Source: Ruminococcus sp. YE71 (GTDB lineage Bacteria > Bacillota > Clostridia > Oscillospirales > Ruminococcaceae). Taken from it: a stretch of 64,000 nucleotides of DNA. The stretch lies in the NCBI RefSeq assembly GCF_900119155.1, contig NZ_FPIR01000011.1, forward strand, positions 1-64,000. Reading direction: 5' to 3'. Below the pieces are notes generated by a model, which worked only from the letters and a program-made list of their open reading frames with translations, made no database searches and had not been told where the DNA came from. The number at the start of each line of letters is the position of its first letter. Position 1 is the stretch's first letter. The position numbers and the translations under genes are program-made. Shown here piece by piece: positions 50,803 to 60,199 of this stretch.

Positions 50803-52218
50803 TCAGAATCTGAAGTAAAGGAAGGGATTGTTCGTGGTATTGAGCAGCAGCACGGTGGAGAGCAGCAGCAGTGCGGCGTTGCACACGATGCCCACAGCCG
50901 CGACCGCAGTCTCGCGCGAGGGGTTGCCCTCGACCTGCTTCTGTACAATCTGCCTTATCGGGAAGGTGAAGAGCACCGCCGCCGCGAACAGGAAGATATA
51001 CTGCATGAAGATGCGGTTGGTAACGGAGTTTGAAACGCCGCCGATACCCACCAGCGCTTTGAAGAACTTGCCCATGGCAGGCATATTCTCGAAGTAGAAG
51101 ATACCGAAGCCCACCACGATGACCAGCTTGGTGTAGATATGCGCGGCGACTTTCGGCATTTTCTTGAGCTTTTTCTTGCCGATGAGCGTCTCGATGAATA
51201 CGAACATACCGTAGTAGAGACCCCACAGCACGAAATTCCAGCTGGCGCCGTGCCAGAGACCCGTGCAGAACCATACCAGGAACAGTCCGCCGTACTTTCT
51301 GCGCTTGCCGAATATCGGCACGTAGAGCAGGTAGTCGCGGAAGAAGGAACCCAGCGAGATGTGCCATCTCTGCCAGAATTCGCCGATGGTGCGGCAGACG
51401 AACGGGTAGTTGAAGTTCTCGTCGAAATGGAAGCCGAAGATGCGTCCCATGCCTATCGCGATGTCGGAGTAGCCCGAGAAGTCGAAGTAGTACCACAGCG
51501 CAACGAGGGTCGCACCGTACCATGCGCCGAGCAGAGTCAGGCTGTCAGCAGCCTTGTAGCCGTCGGAAGCCTGACCGAAGCAGGCGGTAACGGCGGAGTT
51601 GATGTTGTTCGCGATTATGACCTTCTTGGCTATGCCGAGGATAAGGCGCGAGAAGCCTGCCGAGATGTCCTCGGTGGTGGCGTGTCTGTTGTCTATCTCC
51701 TCCGCGATGACCGAATAGCGGACGATAGGTCCTGCCACCAGCTGAGGGAACATGGAGATGTACAGCAGGTATTTTCTGAAGCTCCTCTGGGCGGGGGTCT
51801 TGTCCCACCAGCAGTCGAGAGTGTAGGATATATTCTGGAAGGTGAAGAAGGATATGCCTATCGGCATATGCATTTTCGGCACGGGGAGGTTCACGAACGG
51901 GATGAGGTTCAGGTTCTCGGCGATGAATCCCGAATACTTGAACGCCGCGAGCAGTCCGATGTTTACCACGAGGGAGAGCGCGAGATATTGCTTGCCCGTT
52001 TTCGTGTCGCGGTGCTTTGCGAGTGCAAGACCTGCCGCGTAGTTTATCAGCGAGCTTGCCAGCAGAAGCAGTACATAAAGCTGTTCGCCCCATGCGTAGA
52101 ACAGCAGTGAAAATATGATAAGCACATTGTTTTTCATCTGTATTTTCGGACAGATGAAGTACAGTGCAAGACATAACGGTAAAAACAGATATAAGAATAA
52201 GTTGTCAGCAAAAACCAT
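50803..52218 (-). CDS. MBOAT-family O-acyltransferase
   Basis: A 471-residue polytopic membrane protein of the AlgI/DltB family. The invariant histidine is in LWHGASWNF, and FWQRWHISLGSFFRDYLLYVP is a family signature. AlgI-type proteins pass an acyl group across the membrane for attachment to a surface polymer. It is the first gene of a four-gene operon with the DHHW protein, FkbH-like protein and ACP; this set suggests an ACP-bound donor such as glyceryl, similar in logic to the Dlt system, rather than plain acetyl-CoA. Confidence 0.92.
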   Translation of the reverse strand: MVFADNLFLYLFLPLCLALYFICPKIQMKNNVLIIFSLLFYAWGEQLYVLLLLASSLINYAAGLALAKHRDTKTGKQYLALSLVVNIGLLAAFKYSGFIAENLNLIPFVNLPVPKMHMPIGISFFTFQNISYTLDCWWDKTPAQRSFRKYLLYISMFPQLVAGPIVRYSVIAEEIDNRHATTEDISAGFSRLILGIAKKVIIANNINSAVTACFGQASDGYKAADSLTLLGAWYGATLVALWYYFDFSGYSDIAIGMGRIFGFHFDENFNYPFVCRTIGEFWQRWHISLGSFFRDYLLYVPIFGKRRKYGGLFLVWFCTGLWHGASWNFVLWGLYYGMFVFIETLIGKKKLKKMPKVAAHIYTKLVIVVGFGIFYFENMPAMGKFFKALVGIGGVSNSVTNRIFMQYIFLFAAAVLFTFPIRQIVQKQVEGNPSRETAVAAVGIVCNAALLLLSTVLLLNTTNNPFLYFRF

Positions 52219-52284
52219 TCGTAGTATGCCCCTTACATTAAAAATTCATACTTCCCTATATTTCTCTATAAAGATACATTATAT

Positions 52285-52313
52285 AGTATATCACTAAGGG
52301 CATATTTTGTCAA
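52285..52313 (-). promoter_or_regulatory. Promoter of the MBOAT operon
   Basis: Minus strand: TTGACA (52308-52313), a 17-base spacer, and TATACT (52285-52290); near-consensus. Confidence 0.8.
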
Positions 52314-52372
52314 TCTACTTTTTGTACAAAAAAAATCCCTCACTGTTTATGACTGATACCCATACAGAAGTT

Positions 52373-52407
52373 TTGCCCCGAAGCATTTCATAATTGCTTC
52401 GGGGCAA
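52373..52407. repeat. Perfect 13-bp hairpin downstream of the GNAT gene
   Basis: TTGCCCCGAAGCA (52373-52385) and TGCTTCGGGGCAA (52395-52407) with a 9-base loop. It lies past the end of the minus-strand GNAT gene and could end its transcription, although the T-run is poor on that strand. Confidence 0.65.
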
Positions 52408-52444
52408 TGTATTTATTTGACTGCTTAGGTAAATCAGAATTTAC

Positions 52445-53023
52445 CTAACTATTTATACCTTGCAAGCCCTCATAATCTTCTCTAAGCATACCATAAATAT
52501 TATAATCGCAATAAACAGAAACCATTTTTCCTTGGCGAACGGTTCCTTCTTTTATAAAACCACATTTTTCCATAACCTTATTTGAGGCAATGTTTCTTAC
52601 ATCCGCACGCCCATTCAAACGGTCTATTTCCGTGTTCTCAAATATAAACCGTACCACTTCCTTTAAAGCTTCTGTAGTAATTCCTATATTCCAGTACTCC
52701 GGATTAACTCTGTATCCTATATCACCCATTCTGGCATTTTGGATATTAAATACTGCAATCATGCCTACCACTTTATTGGATCCCTTCAATACGATTCCCC
52801 AATCAAAATCAGGAGAAGGTTTTCTTTTTACCCAGGGGCGGGCATCAATAAACATAAGCTCGGGATTTTTCTCATTCTTGCTTGCTTTTCTGCCCCAATA
52901 TGTATAGATCTCATCTCTCCCAAGCCACTCTTTTAAATCAGGCACATCGTTTTCGTTAAGTGTACGAATAATCAGTCTATCAGTTTCAAGAATTGGTTTA
53001 TCTATCTCATAATCTTTTAACAT
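52445..53023 (-). CDS. GNAT-family N-acetyltransferase (RimJ/RimL type)
   Basis: A 192-residue acetyltransferase: ILETDRLIIRTLNENDVPDL near the N-terminus, IGYRVNPEYWNIGITTEALKE in the acetyl-CoA region, and SNKVMEKCGFIKEG near the C-terminus. It may modify a protein N-terminus or a small molecule. The start at 53023 follows CGGAGGAA. The gene is clearly AT-rich relative to neighbours and has hairpins on both sides, consistent with recent acquisition. Confidence 0.88.
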   Translation of the reverse strand: MLKDYEIDKPILETDRLIIRTLNENDVPDLKEWLGRDEIYTYWGRKASKNEKNPELMFIDARPWVKRKPSPDFDWGIVLKGSNKVVGMIAVFNIQNARMGDIGYRVNPEYWNIGITTEALKEVVRFIFENTEIDRLNGRADVRNIASNKVMEKCGFIKEGTVRQGKMVSVYCDYNIYGMLREDYEGLQGINS

Positions 53024-53096
53024 AGTTTCCTCCGTCATATTCCTATTTATGTTATTAACAATTATATCACCCCATTGTCGCGTTGTCAATAGAAAC

Positions 53097-53135
53097 GCCA
53101 TAGTACTTCTGACTTTCAATCAGAAATACTATGGC
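53097..53135 (-). terminator. Hairpin terminator after the small conserved gene
   Basis: A 16-bp stem with one mismatch (53097-53112 with 53120-53135) and a 7-base loop. It lies downstream of the 53201-53464 gene on the minus strand and is followed there by GTTTCTATT. Confidence 0.55.
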
Positions 53136-53200
53136 TTAATGCTTCTATATGAGTACCGGCTTTAACACAGAGAGGGAAAATTTTTTCTCAGTTGCTTTAA

Positions 53201-53464
53201 TTATGCCTTGAGCCATGCGCACGCGATGTCGAGAGCCTCGTAAAGGCTGGTCACATCAGCGGTCTTGTCGATCTTGGGGGGCATGGTGGTCGCCATGCGG
53301 CGGAGCTTGAGCTTATCCGCCACCTCGAGCTTGCCCTGCTTCGATGTGCTCTTGATCTCGATCATTACCACATAGTCATCGTACATATTGCCGAAATAGA
53401 TGGTATTATCCTTTCTTACGAGGGGCTTGCCCTTGTAAGTGAAAAACTTCATTTCTTCTGCCAT
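53201..53464 (-). CDS. Small protein of unknown function
   Basis: An 87-residue soluble protein beginning MAEEMKFFTYKGKPLVRKDN, with a beta-rich first half and a C-terminal helix ending ACAWLKA. No cysteine pair or catalytic motif apart from one Cys. AGAGGC lies upstream of the ATG; a possible minus-strand -10 (53557-53562) is seen. I do not recognise the family; codon use matches its neighbours, so it is likely a real gene. Confidence 0.65.
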   Translation of the reverse strand: MAEEMKFFTYKGKPLVRKDNTIYFGNMYDDYVVMIEIKSTSKQGKLEVADKLKLRRMATTMPPKIDKTADVTSLYEALDIACAWLKA

Positions 53465-53702
53465 CGTGTAATGCCTCTTTTCTTCGCTGATATATATTCC
53501 TTCTGAGCGGCAGTGCAGCGATCACCGCCGTAGATCGTTCAATATCCGATAAAACAATTATAACATATTATTTGGCGTTTGAAAAGCCTTTTTTATAAAT
53601 TATCGCTAAATTTTCATTTTTTGTGTGTTTTACCGAACAAATTCATTATAACACCTTTATTGTGCGGAAAATGTCGGAATGAGACGTGCCATTTCAAAAA
53701 AA

Positions 53703-55205
53703 TCAGTAATCCTCTTCTACGGTGCCGCCTGTTTTTACCGCCTCGATGTTCTTGATAAGTCTGTCAGCCCACTTGGACTGGATGCGGTAGGAAACTCTGC
53801 CGTTGAGCTTGACTACCGAGCGTCTTTCGGTATCCTTGAAGAGCTCTATCTTGTCGGTGTAGTTTCCGCAGTTTATCTCGATGGTGAGATACGGGTCGCC
53901 GCTGACATCCTTGAAGTATATCTCCTGATTGGTCGGGCAGGTGAGCAGGTACTGATACAGCGACTTGAACAGATCGACGCTCACGTCCTTGCCGTCGCAG
54001 GTCACAGCGGTCAGTTCCCGGCTGTCGCCCTCGCCCGAGGAAGTGAGTTTGAAGTCCGCGCCGCCGTCGCCCGTTATCTTCACCTCGTTCACGTCAACGA
54101 CCATATTCCAGGTCATGAGCGTGGTGATGACATTGATGGGGTCAAGATCTACCCAGGGAAGCGCAGTCGCGTCTATCTTCCAGATGCAGTCCTTGCCCTC
54201 GACGCCCTCGAAGGTGCAGTAGTAAGCCGCCGCGGCGGACTGTTCGCTGCCCTCTTCGTTCACGTCGTGGTATTCGTTTCCGATGCAGAGCTTGTAGTCG
54301 TAGCCCTCGCCCGTGAAAGTCACGACTGTGGAGGGGGCGTCAAGACCGTACTCTGCCTTCTGCTCGTCGGTGGGGAATATCACGGTCGCTTCCATAGCGG
54401 TCAGACCGTAGAGCGAGTAGATGACATCCGTGGAAGTGGTGCCGTTGAGGTAGGAGAAGATGGGCTCGGTCATGACCTGAGCCGAAGGCATATTGCTGTT
54501 GGAGCGTTCGCTCTTGCCGTCGTCGTTCTCGAACACGATGTCGTAGTCGAGGTCTTTTCTGTGGACGGTCAGCTTGCCGAAGGTGTCCTCCTCATTTGAA
54601 GCCTCGGGCTTGACCAGCAGGGTAGTATTGAGCAGGTCTTCCTTGCGGCCGAGGAATGCGGAGATGGTGGATTCCATCACCATGTAGACGTCGTCCGAAC
54701 CCTTCTCGCAGAGATAGCGGTAGCGGTTCTGGTGGGCGTTGATGCCGATGAGGAAGGTGCGCTCGGTGCCGTCTGCGAACTTCACGAGGAACTCCGCTTC
54801 GGGCTCTGCGAGACCGTACTTTCCGAGGTCGGATGCGCCGCTCTCCACCAGCTTGTAGGCGGTGAGCTGAGCGGTGTCTTCGCCGATATCGCTGACCTTG
54901 CGGGCAGCGGCTTCAAGGCCTTTCAGCTCGGTTATCGAAGCCGAGGTCTTTCCGCTCTCGGAGGGTCCCATGTAGGTGAAAGTGCCGTTTGTGTTGGTAA
55001 CGTCTATCTCGGCTATGTCGGTGCTTGCCACGTTTATGAGCTGAACGCTCTCGTCAACGTGCGAACTGGTGGTTGCCGCCTTGGACGAGGAGCTGTCGTC
55101 GGCAGGGACCTTGTCTGCACCCGTGAGTTTCAGGATGCCGAGGGTGCCGCCGAGTGCCGCCAGCACGACAGTGCCGATGACGAGTCCCTTTACTTTTTCG
55201 TTCAT
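53703..55205 (-). CDS. DUF4340-type membrane-anchored protein
   Basis: A 500-residue protein with one N-terminal membrane helix (about 8-27), a Ser/Lys-rich linker, and a long extracellular beta-rich region with repeated KYGL and YLC-type strands that fits DUF4340. It follows the GldG-like gene by 7 bases and ends the operon. DUF4340 proteins accompany Gld-type ABC exporters in many bacteria; the function is unknown. Confidence 0.8.
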   Translation of the reverse strand: MNEKVKGLVIGTVVLAALGGTLGILKLTGADKVPADDSSSSKAATTSSHVDESVQLINVASTDIAEIDVTNTNGTFTYMGPSESGKTSASITELKGLEAAARKVSDIGEDTAQLTAYKLVESGASDLGKYGLAEPEAEFLVKFADGTERTFLIGINAHQNRYRYLCEKGSDDVYMVMESTISAFLGRKEDLLNTTLLVKPEASNEEDTFGKLTVHRKDLDYDIVFENDDGKSERSNSNMPSAQVMTEPIFSYLNGTTSTDVIYSLYGLTAMEATVIFPTDEQKAEYGLDAPSTVVTFTGEGYDYKLCIGNEYHDVNEEGSEQSAAAAYYCTFEGVEGKDCIWKIDATALPWVDLDPINVITTLMTWNMVVDVNEVKITGDGGADFKLTSSGEGDSRELTAVTCDGKDVSVDLFKSLYQYLLTCPTNQEIYFKDVSGDPYLTIEINCGNYTDKIELFKDTERRSVVKLNGRVSYRIQSKWADRLIKNIEAVKTGGTVEEDY

Positions 55206-55212
55206 GCGCCGA

Positions 55213-56862
55213 TCACCTGTTCTTTCTTCTCAGCCAGATAACAAGACCCGTGATGAGCGTCACCGCAGGGATAACGCCGATGAAGATGATCTTCAGGTTG
55301 CGTATCTGCTCGGCTGTGATGTCGAAGATGTTGGCGCTGATGACCTTCGGTTCGATGGTCATGCCTGTGCTGGTCTTGCCTGTCATGCCGTTGATAAGGC
55401 TGAGGATGTAGGTGCGGTTCTGGAACTGGTTGAACATGAGGAACTGGTCGGATACCATTTCGGAAGAGCCCAGCACAAGAATGTTCGAGTACACAGCTCC
55501 GCCGTCCTCAAAGCTCGCCTTCGAGGAAAGTGCCGCGAAGGTCTGCTTGCCGTTTTCGAGCGCCTTGCCCGTTTCGGTGTCCATGATGCAGCCCTGATCG
55601 GTAGAGGTGACGAGCGCTTCGACCTTCTGCTTGCCGCTTTCTTCGGAGATTATCTTGATAGGTCTCGGATAAGCGAGCAGCAGCTGGGACTTTTTGGTGT
55701 CGATGCCGTCTGCAAATGTTCCCGAGATGTTGTCGGCGATGGTGTAGATCTGGCCCGAACCGCTCATGGTGAAGTGGCTCTGGTCTGTTTCAAAGGCAAC
55801 GCCCTTGTCGAATTTGATGTAGTATTCCTCCAGGAATTCGTCGATATTCGGGGTCTCCTGCTGAGCGTAGTTCGCGATGTAGATGAGCTGCTTGCCCATC
55901 TTTCCGTCGTTTGCCACGAAGTCATCGACCTTCTTTATCTCGGACTCCATGTAGTCGTTCTGCGGAGCGGGTATGATGCACATATCCGCGTTTGCGGGGA
56001 TGTCGTCGGTGGTGATGTTGATCTCGGTGACCGTGTAGCCGTTAGCCTGGAGCAGCTTTTTAAGGTAGCTGAGCGGTGCAAGCTCGCTTCTGCCCGTGAG
56101 GACGCATACGGTCATAGGGTTGGGATCGGTAACTGCCATCAGTGCCGAAACGAACGCCTGATCTGCGGTCGAAGCCTGAACGACGTTGTTCTGCACTGCC
56201 AGCATAAAGGCGGTAGTCTCGTCGCCGCCCGCGTACTGGGTGAGGTAGTCGCTGCCGCTCATGCCGTAGCCCTGAGTCTGCTGCTCAAATTCATCTGTGA
56301 GGGTGATGAGGTCGAGCAGGGATACCTGACGTATCTTTTTGAGGGGCTTGTCATTGTCGTCATACATCTGATTGCCGTTGTCGTCGAGAGAGGGCGATTC
56401 AACAATGATGCTGTAGTTGCCGATGGTGTAATCGGAGTACTCGCTGACGATGTCGGGGTTGGAGTCGATGTCGATGTACTCTGCCTTGATGCGGCTGTTG
56501 TACTCGCAGTAGCGCTTTATTACCTCGTTCGCCTGCTTGGTGTAGTCGTTGACGGCGGTGAAATTCTCTTCCTTCGCGAATACCTTGATGGTAACGTCAG
56601 CGCTGATGTCTTTTACATACTTCTCCGACTCTTCGGAGATGCTGTACTTCGAGTTCTTTGTAAGGTCAAGGCTCAGGGGGTATTTCTTGAAGATGATACC
56701 TGCGATGATGTTCACGAGAACGACTGCCGCCACGAAAATGATGGTGGTGACTGTCGCCATAGTGCCGTGCCTGAGCTTCTTGTGGTCTTTCTTAGCTTTT
56801 TGGGTGTCGGGAGAAACAGTCTCCTCCGCTTCGGAAAGCTTATCCTTTTCCTTTTCTTCCAT
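55213..56862 (-). CDS. GldG-like ABC transporter auxiliary protein
   Basis: A 549-residue protein with a charged cytoplasmic start, a membrane helix (about 36-57), a large extracellular region (YPLSLDLTKNSKYSISEES and VTIKVFAKEENF mark its start, DDIPANADMCIIPAPQ lies in the middle), and a C-terminal helix (about 520-543) ending in RRKNR. This matches the GldG/ABC-transporter auxiliary family, which works with a GldF-type permease. It lies 21 bases after that permease gene. Confidence 0.85.
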   Translation of the reverse strand: MEEKEKDKLSEAEETVSPDTQKAKKDHKKLRHGTMATVTTIIFVAAVVLVNIIAGIIFKKYPLSLDLTKNSKYSISEESEKYVKDISADVTIKVFAKEENFTAVNDYTKQANEVIKRYCEYNSRIKAEYIDIDSNPDIVSEYSDYTIGNYSIIVESPSLDDNGNQMYDDNDKPLKKIRQVSLLDLITLTDEFEQQTQGYGMSGSDYLTQYAGGDETTAFMLAVQNNVVQASTADQAFVSALMAVTDPNPMTVCVLTGRSELAPLSYLKKLLQANGYTVTEINITTDDIPANADMCIIPAPQNDYMESEIKKVDDFVANDGKMGKQLIYIANYAQQETPNIDEFLEEYYIKFDKGVAFETDQSHFTMSGSGQIYTIADNISGTFADGIDTKKSQLLLAYPRPIKIISEESGKQKVEALVTSTDQGCIMDTETGKALENGKQTFAALSSKASFEDGGAVYSNILVLGSSEMVSDQFLMFNQFQNRTYILSLINGMTGKTSTGMTIEPKVISANIFDITAEQIRNLKIIFIGVIPAVTLITGLVIWLRRKNR

Positions 56863-56883
56863 TGGATATCAGCCTCCTTTGCG

Positions 56884-57588
56884 TTATGCCCAGCGGCGTT
56901 TGTCGAGGACACGCACCGCAAGGAACAGGAATATTACACACGCGCTGATGAAGAACAGCACGTTGGAAAGGTCGAACAGGCCGTATGTGAAGCCCGTGTA
57001 TCTCTCGTAGAAGGAGAGGGTGTTCAGCAGCTTCTGTACGGGTGCCCACGGAAGGAGCGAACCGATAACGGAAAGGATGTTCACGGCGAGAATCGTGATG
57101 AAGCTCACAACTGCCGCTACGACCTGGCTTTCGGTAAGGCTGCTGCAAAAGATGCCTATGGCGATGAACGCCGCGCCGTAAAGTTCAAGTCCGAGTATGT
57201 TTCCGATGATGACCATCCACTCGACTTCGCCGAAGCCTGCAACGATGACCGCATAGACCACGGTCACTGCGACTGCGCAGGTGAATACCAGCAGAGCCGC
57301 GAGAAATTTGCCCGCAACGATGCCGCCGAGACTTACGGGGGCGGTCAGCAGGCACTGGTCGGTCTTGGTGCGCTTGTCGTCAGCCATCGTGCGCATGGTG
57401 AGTATCGGTATGAGCACGACGAGTATCATCATCAGGTTGCCGAACATACCTTTCATGTCTGTGCTGCCCGACTGTATGGATGTGCTTGTGAAGAAAAATG
57501 CCGAGAACAGATAGAAAGCGGCAAGAAAAATGTAACCTATCGGCGAGGTGAAATAGCTCTGTACCTCGCGCCTGAAAATCGCGCCCAT
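56884..57588 (-). CDS. ABC transporter permease, GldF-like
   Basis: A 234-residue protein with six hydrophobic segments and an N-terminal IFRREVQSYFTSPIGYIF motif typical of ABC-2 permeases of the GldF type. The stretch MRTMADDKRTKTDQCLLTAPVS is the usual cytoplasmic loop. Its start overlaps the ATPase stop by one base. In ordinary Firmicutes this set is not linked to gliding; the substrate is unknown. Confidence 0.88.
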   Translation of the reverse strand: MGAIFRREVQSYFTSPIGYIFLAAFYLFSAFFFTSTSIQSGSTDMKGMFGNLMMILVVLIPILTMRTMADDKRTKTDQCLLTAPVSLGGIVAGKFLAALLVFTCAVAVTVVYAVIVAGFGEVEWMVIIGNILGLELYGAAFIAIGIFCSSLTESQVVAAVVSFITILAVNILSVIGSLLPWAPVQKLLNTLSFYERYTGFTYGLFDLSNVLFFISACVIFLFLAVRVLDKRRWA

Positions 57589-58538
57589 TATTTTGCCTCC
57601 TCTGGTTCCGTACTGCCGAGAGTGAGCTTCAGGAATATATCCTCAAGGCTCAGCTCGGCGCTCTTCAGTTCGAGTATCGGGCAGTCCAGCTTGGACATCT
57701 CCCTGAAAAGCTCGCGGCGGATGTCAACGCCCTCTTCGCTCTCGATGCGGTATTCGATAACGCCTTCGCGTTCGTTCACCTGCTTGCAGAGCTCGACGCC
57801 CTCGATATTCAGAACAGCCTTTGCGACCTTCTCATACTCTCCCTCGATCTTCGCGGTGAGTATATGCGAACCCTGTAACTTGTCTGAAAGAGCGGTCTCG
57901 GTATCATCCGCGACTATCTTTCCCTCGTTGATAACGATGATCTTGTCGCAGACCGCCTGCACCTCGCTCAGGATATGTGAGGAGAGGATGACGGTGTGGT
58001 TCTTGCCGAGGCGCTTTATCAGCGTGCGTATCTCGATTATCTGCTTGGGGTCAAGACCTACGGTAGGCTCGTCGAGGATGAGCACGGGGGGATTTCCCAC
58101 CAGCGCCTGTGCAAGCCCGACACGCTGTCTGTAACCCTTCGACAGGTTGCCGATGATGCGTCCGTAAACGTGGTCTATCTTCACAAGATTGCAGATGTCC
58201 TTGAGGTGTGAGACTCTCGGCAGCTTGCATTTCTTGAGGTCGTATATGAAGTTTAAGTACTCCTTGACCGTCATGTCCATGTAAAGCGGCGGCAGTTCTG
58301 GCAGGTAGCCGATGTTTTTCTTCGCCTTGAGCGGATTTTCAAGGATGTCCACTCCGTCGATGAGTGCCTTTCCGCCTGTCGAGGAAATGTAGCCCGTGAG
58401 CATATTCATGGTAGTGGACTTTCCCGCGCCGTTCGGTCCGAGAAAGCCCAGTATCTCGCCGTCATTTGCGGTGAACGAGATGCCGTCAACGGCGTGTTTG
58501 TCACCGTAATGCTTGGACAGATTCTGTACCTCTATCAA
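57588..58538 (-). CDS. ABC transporter ATP-binding protein, GldA-like
   Basis: A 316-residue ATPase: Walker A GPNGAGKST near residue 38, signature LSKGYRQRVGLAQ near 135, Walker B VLILDEPTVGLDP near 156, switch His in LSSHILSE. It is the first gene of the operon with GldF-like, GldG-like and DUF4340 proteins. The C-terminal 90 residues form the regulatory extension common in this group. Confidence 0.92.
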   Translation of the reverse strand: MIEVQNLSKHYGDKHAVDGISFTANDGEILGFLGPNGAGKSTTMNMLTGYISSTGGKALIDGVDILENPLKAKKNIGYLPELPPLYMDMTVKEYLNFIYDLKKCKLPRVSHLKDICNLVKIDHVYGRIIGNLSKGYRQRVGLAQALVGNPPVLILDEPTVGLDPKQIIEIRTLIKRLGKNHTVILSSHILSEVQAVCDKIIVINEGKIVADDTETALSDKLQGSHILTAKIEGEYEKVAKAVLNIEGVELCKQVNEREGVIEYRIESEEGVDIRRELFREMSKLDCPILELKSAELSLEDIFLKLTLGSTEPEEAK

Positions 58539-58561
58539 AGTGTATCACTTCCCAAAATAGA

Positions 58562-58589
58562 ATTATCAAACAACAGTAACTATTGTAAA
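58562..58589 (-). promoter_or_regulatory. Possible promoter of the Gld-type ABC operon
   Basis: Minus strand: TTTACA (58584-58589), a 16-base spacer, GATAAT (58562-58567), 23 bases before the ATPase start. Confidence 0.5.
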
Positions 58590-58635
58590 GCCCTGCTGTG
58601 ATAGAAAAATGACAGTATAACGAAAGATGTTCGGC

Positions 58636-59268
58636 TCAGAACATCTTGATGAGCAGAAATATTCCGACGCTGAGCAGGACCGCGGCGATCATGGCCGCGA
58701 TCTTTATGACAGTTTCGGCTTTTTCGTTCGCTTCGATGTCGCGCTCGACGCTGATGTTGCATTTTTCGAGCCATGATGCGAGCTTGTCGGCGTTTTCGTA
58801 TTCCGCAAGCGAGACCTGCACCAGCTTTTCCTCGCCGTGATACAGCTTCAGCGAACTCAGAGCACCGAGTTTTGCGGAAGTGATGTCCGAACAATGGTAT
58901 TCTCTGCCGTTTATCGTTATCGAAGTGCCGTTTACTGCTATCCTTTTCTTGCAGTAGTGGAGCAGACCAAATATCAGAAAAGCGATTGCTGCCGCCAGAA
59001 TAACTGCGCCCGCTATGATATATCCGCGGTCGTATTCCCTGTGCATCAGCATCTGCACAAAGTCCTTAACGCCTATCTTGATCGTTGCGCCGAGCATAAA
59101 AACGCAGATGGACAATACGCCTATCTTCGTTTCGCCCGAAGCCCTGACCTCGAACTGCGTGCCGTTAATATCCTCGCCGTCGAGAGCGTGACCTAAGTTT
59201 TCAAGCTGTTCCTTCACGTTTTCGTTCTGTTCTTTGGCGATATCCGAAAACATTTTGAAATCTGCCAT
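58636..59268 (-). CDS. Membrane protein of unknown function
   Basis: A 210-residue protein with a charged N-terminus, two central hydrophobic segments (about 48-66 and 84-106), a soluble PH-like beta region (about 110-170, with ITINGREYHCSDITSAKL), and a C-terminal helix (about 188-208). No family motif recognised. It follows ribF by 9 bases and may be the tail of the translation operon. Confidence 0.65.
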   Translation of the reverse strand: MADFKMFSDIAKEQNENVKEQLENLGHALDGEDINGTQFEVRASGETKIGVLSICVFMLGATIKIGVKDFVQMLMHREYDRGYIIAGAVILAAAIAFLIFGLLHYCKKRIAVNGTSITINGREYHCSDITSAKLGALSSLKLYHGEEKLVQVSLAEYENADKLASWLEKCNISVERDIEANEKAETVIKIAAMIAAVLLSVGIFLLIKMF

Positions 59269-59277
59269 TTTTATTCC

Positions 59278-60192
59278 TCATTTTACTGTCTCAAAATATC
59301 TCTTTGTATGATCCGTATTTCTGCCGATCTCCTCGCGAAGGTCGGAGAAGCTGGCAAAACGCTGTTCGGGCCGCACGAATTCATACAGCTCGGTAGTCAG
59401 CACCCTGCCGTAAAGGTCGCCGTCGTAGTCGAGTATGAATGTCTCGGCAAGAGGTCTTTCCCTGCTTCCGACGGTGGGTTTGACGCCTATGTTCGTCACA
59501 CCTGCCAGCCATTTGCCGTCCACGCAGACCTTTGAGCAGTACACGCCGAAACGCGGGACTGCAAGACCATCGGGGATGGGCTGATTTATGGTGGGAAAGT
59601 TCCACGTCCGTCCGAGTTCGGCGCCGTGTTCCACCTTAGCGGTGATCTGCCAGCGTGAACCCAGCAGAGCGTTCGCGTGGGCGATCTCGCCGTTTCGGAT
59701 AAGCTCGCGGATGCGCGTCGAGGACACAGCTTCGCCGCCGATAGACAGCTGGCTGACCGTCAGCGCTTCGATACCGCGCTCCTTGCAGAGCCTTTCCAGG
59801 TCGGCGGCGTTTGCGCAGCCGCCTTTCCCGAAGGTGAAGTCGTAGCCGCAGACTGCGCAGACGCAGTGCATCCGTCCGATAAGGATATCCTCGACGAATT
59901 CTTCGGGAGACTGTTCCTTCAGTGCGCCGAAATCCGCTTCGCAGACGTATTCCATGCCGAGTTCTTCAAACCTTGCGATCTTGTCGTCATTTGTGAGCAG
60001 AGCGTCGAGCCTGCCCTTGGATGTGACGGAAAGTGTATCAAAGGTGAATACCGCAGGCAGAGCGTGAAGCTCGCGTGCGCGTTTTTTCGCCGCCGCCAGC
60101 ACTCTCCTGTGACCGAGATGCACTCCGTCGAATAATCCGAGCGCCGCCACGGTATTCGCGCCGATACGCTCGTTCTGATCTATCACTATCAT
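59278..60192 (-). CDS. ribF: Bifunctional riboflavin kinase/FAD synthetase
   Basis: A 304-residue enzyme that turns riboflavin into FMN and FAD. The N-terminal nucleotidyltransferase has LGLFDGVHLGHRRVL and the SSTRIRELI stretch; the C-terminal kinase has RTWNFPTINQP and GVTNIGVKPTVG. The length is normal. It follows truB by 7 bases in the usual rbfA-truB-ribF order. Confidence 0.95.
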   Translation of the reverse strand: MIVIDQNERIGANTVAALGLFDGVHLGHRRVLAAAKKRARELHALPAVFTFDTLSVTSKGRLDALLTNDDKIARFEELGMEYVCEADFGALKEQSPEEFVEDILIGRMHCVCAVCGYDFTFGKGGCANAADLERLCKERGIEALTVSQLSIGGEAVSSTRIRELIRNGEIAHANALLGSRWQITAKVEHGAELGRTWNFPTINQPIPDGLAVPRFGVYCSKVCVDGKWLAGVTNIGVKPTVGSRERPLAETFILDYDGDLYGRVLTTELYEFVRPEQRFASFSDLREEIGRNTDHTKRYFETVK

Positions 60193-60199
60193 GTTTTTC

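Noticed and set aside
55069-58134. 1021-codon plus-strand frame over the Gld-type ABC operon
   Set aside because: It is antisense to three genes with clear family motifs; composition is that of a shadow frame.
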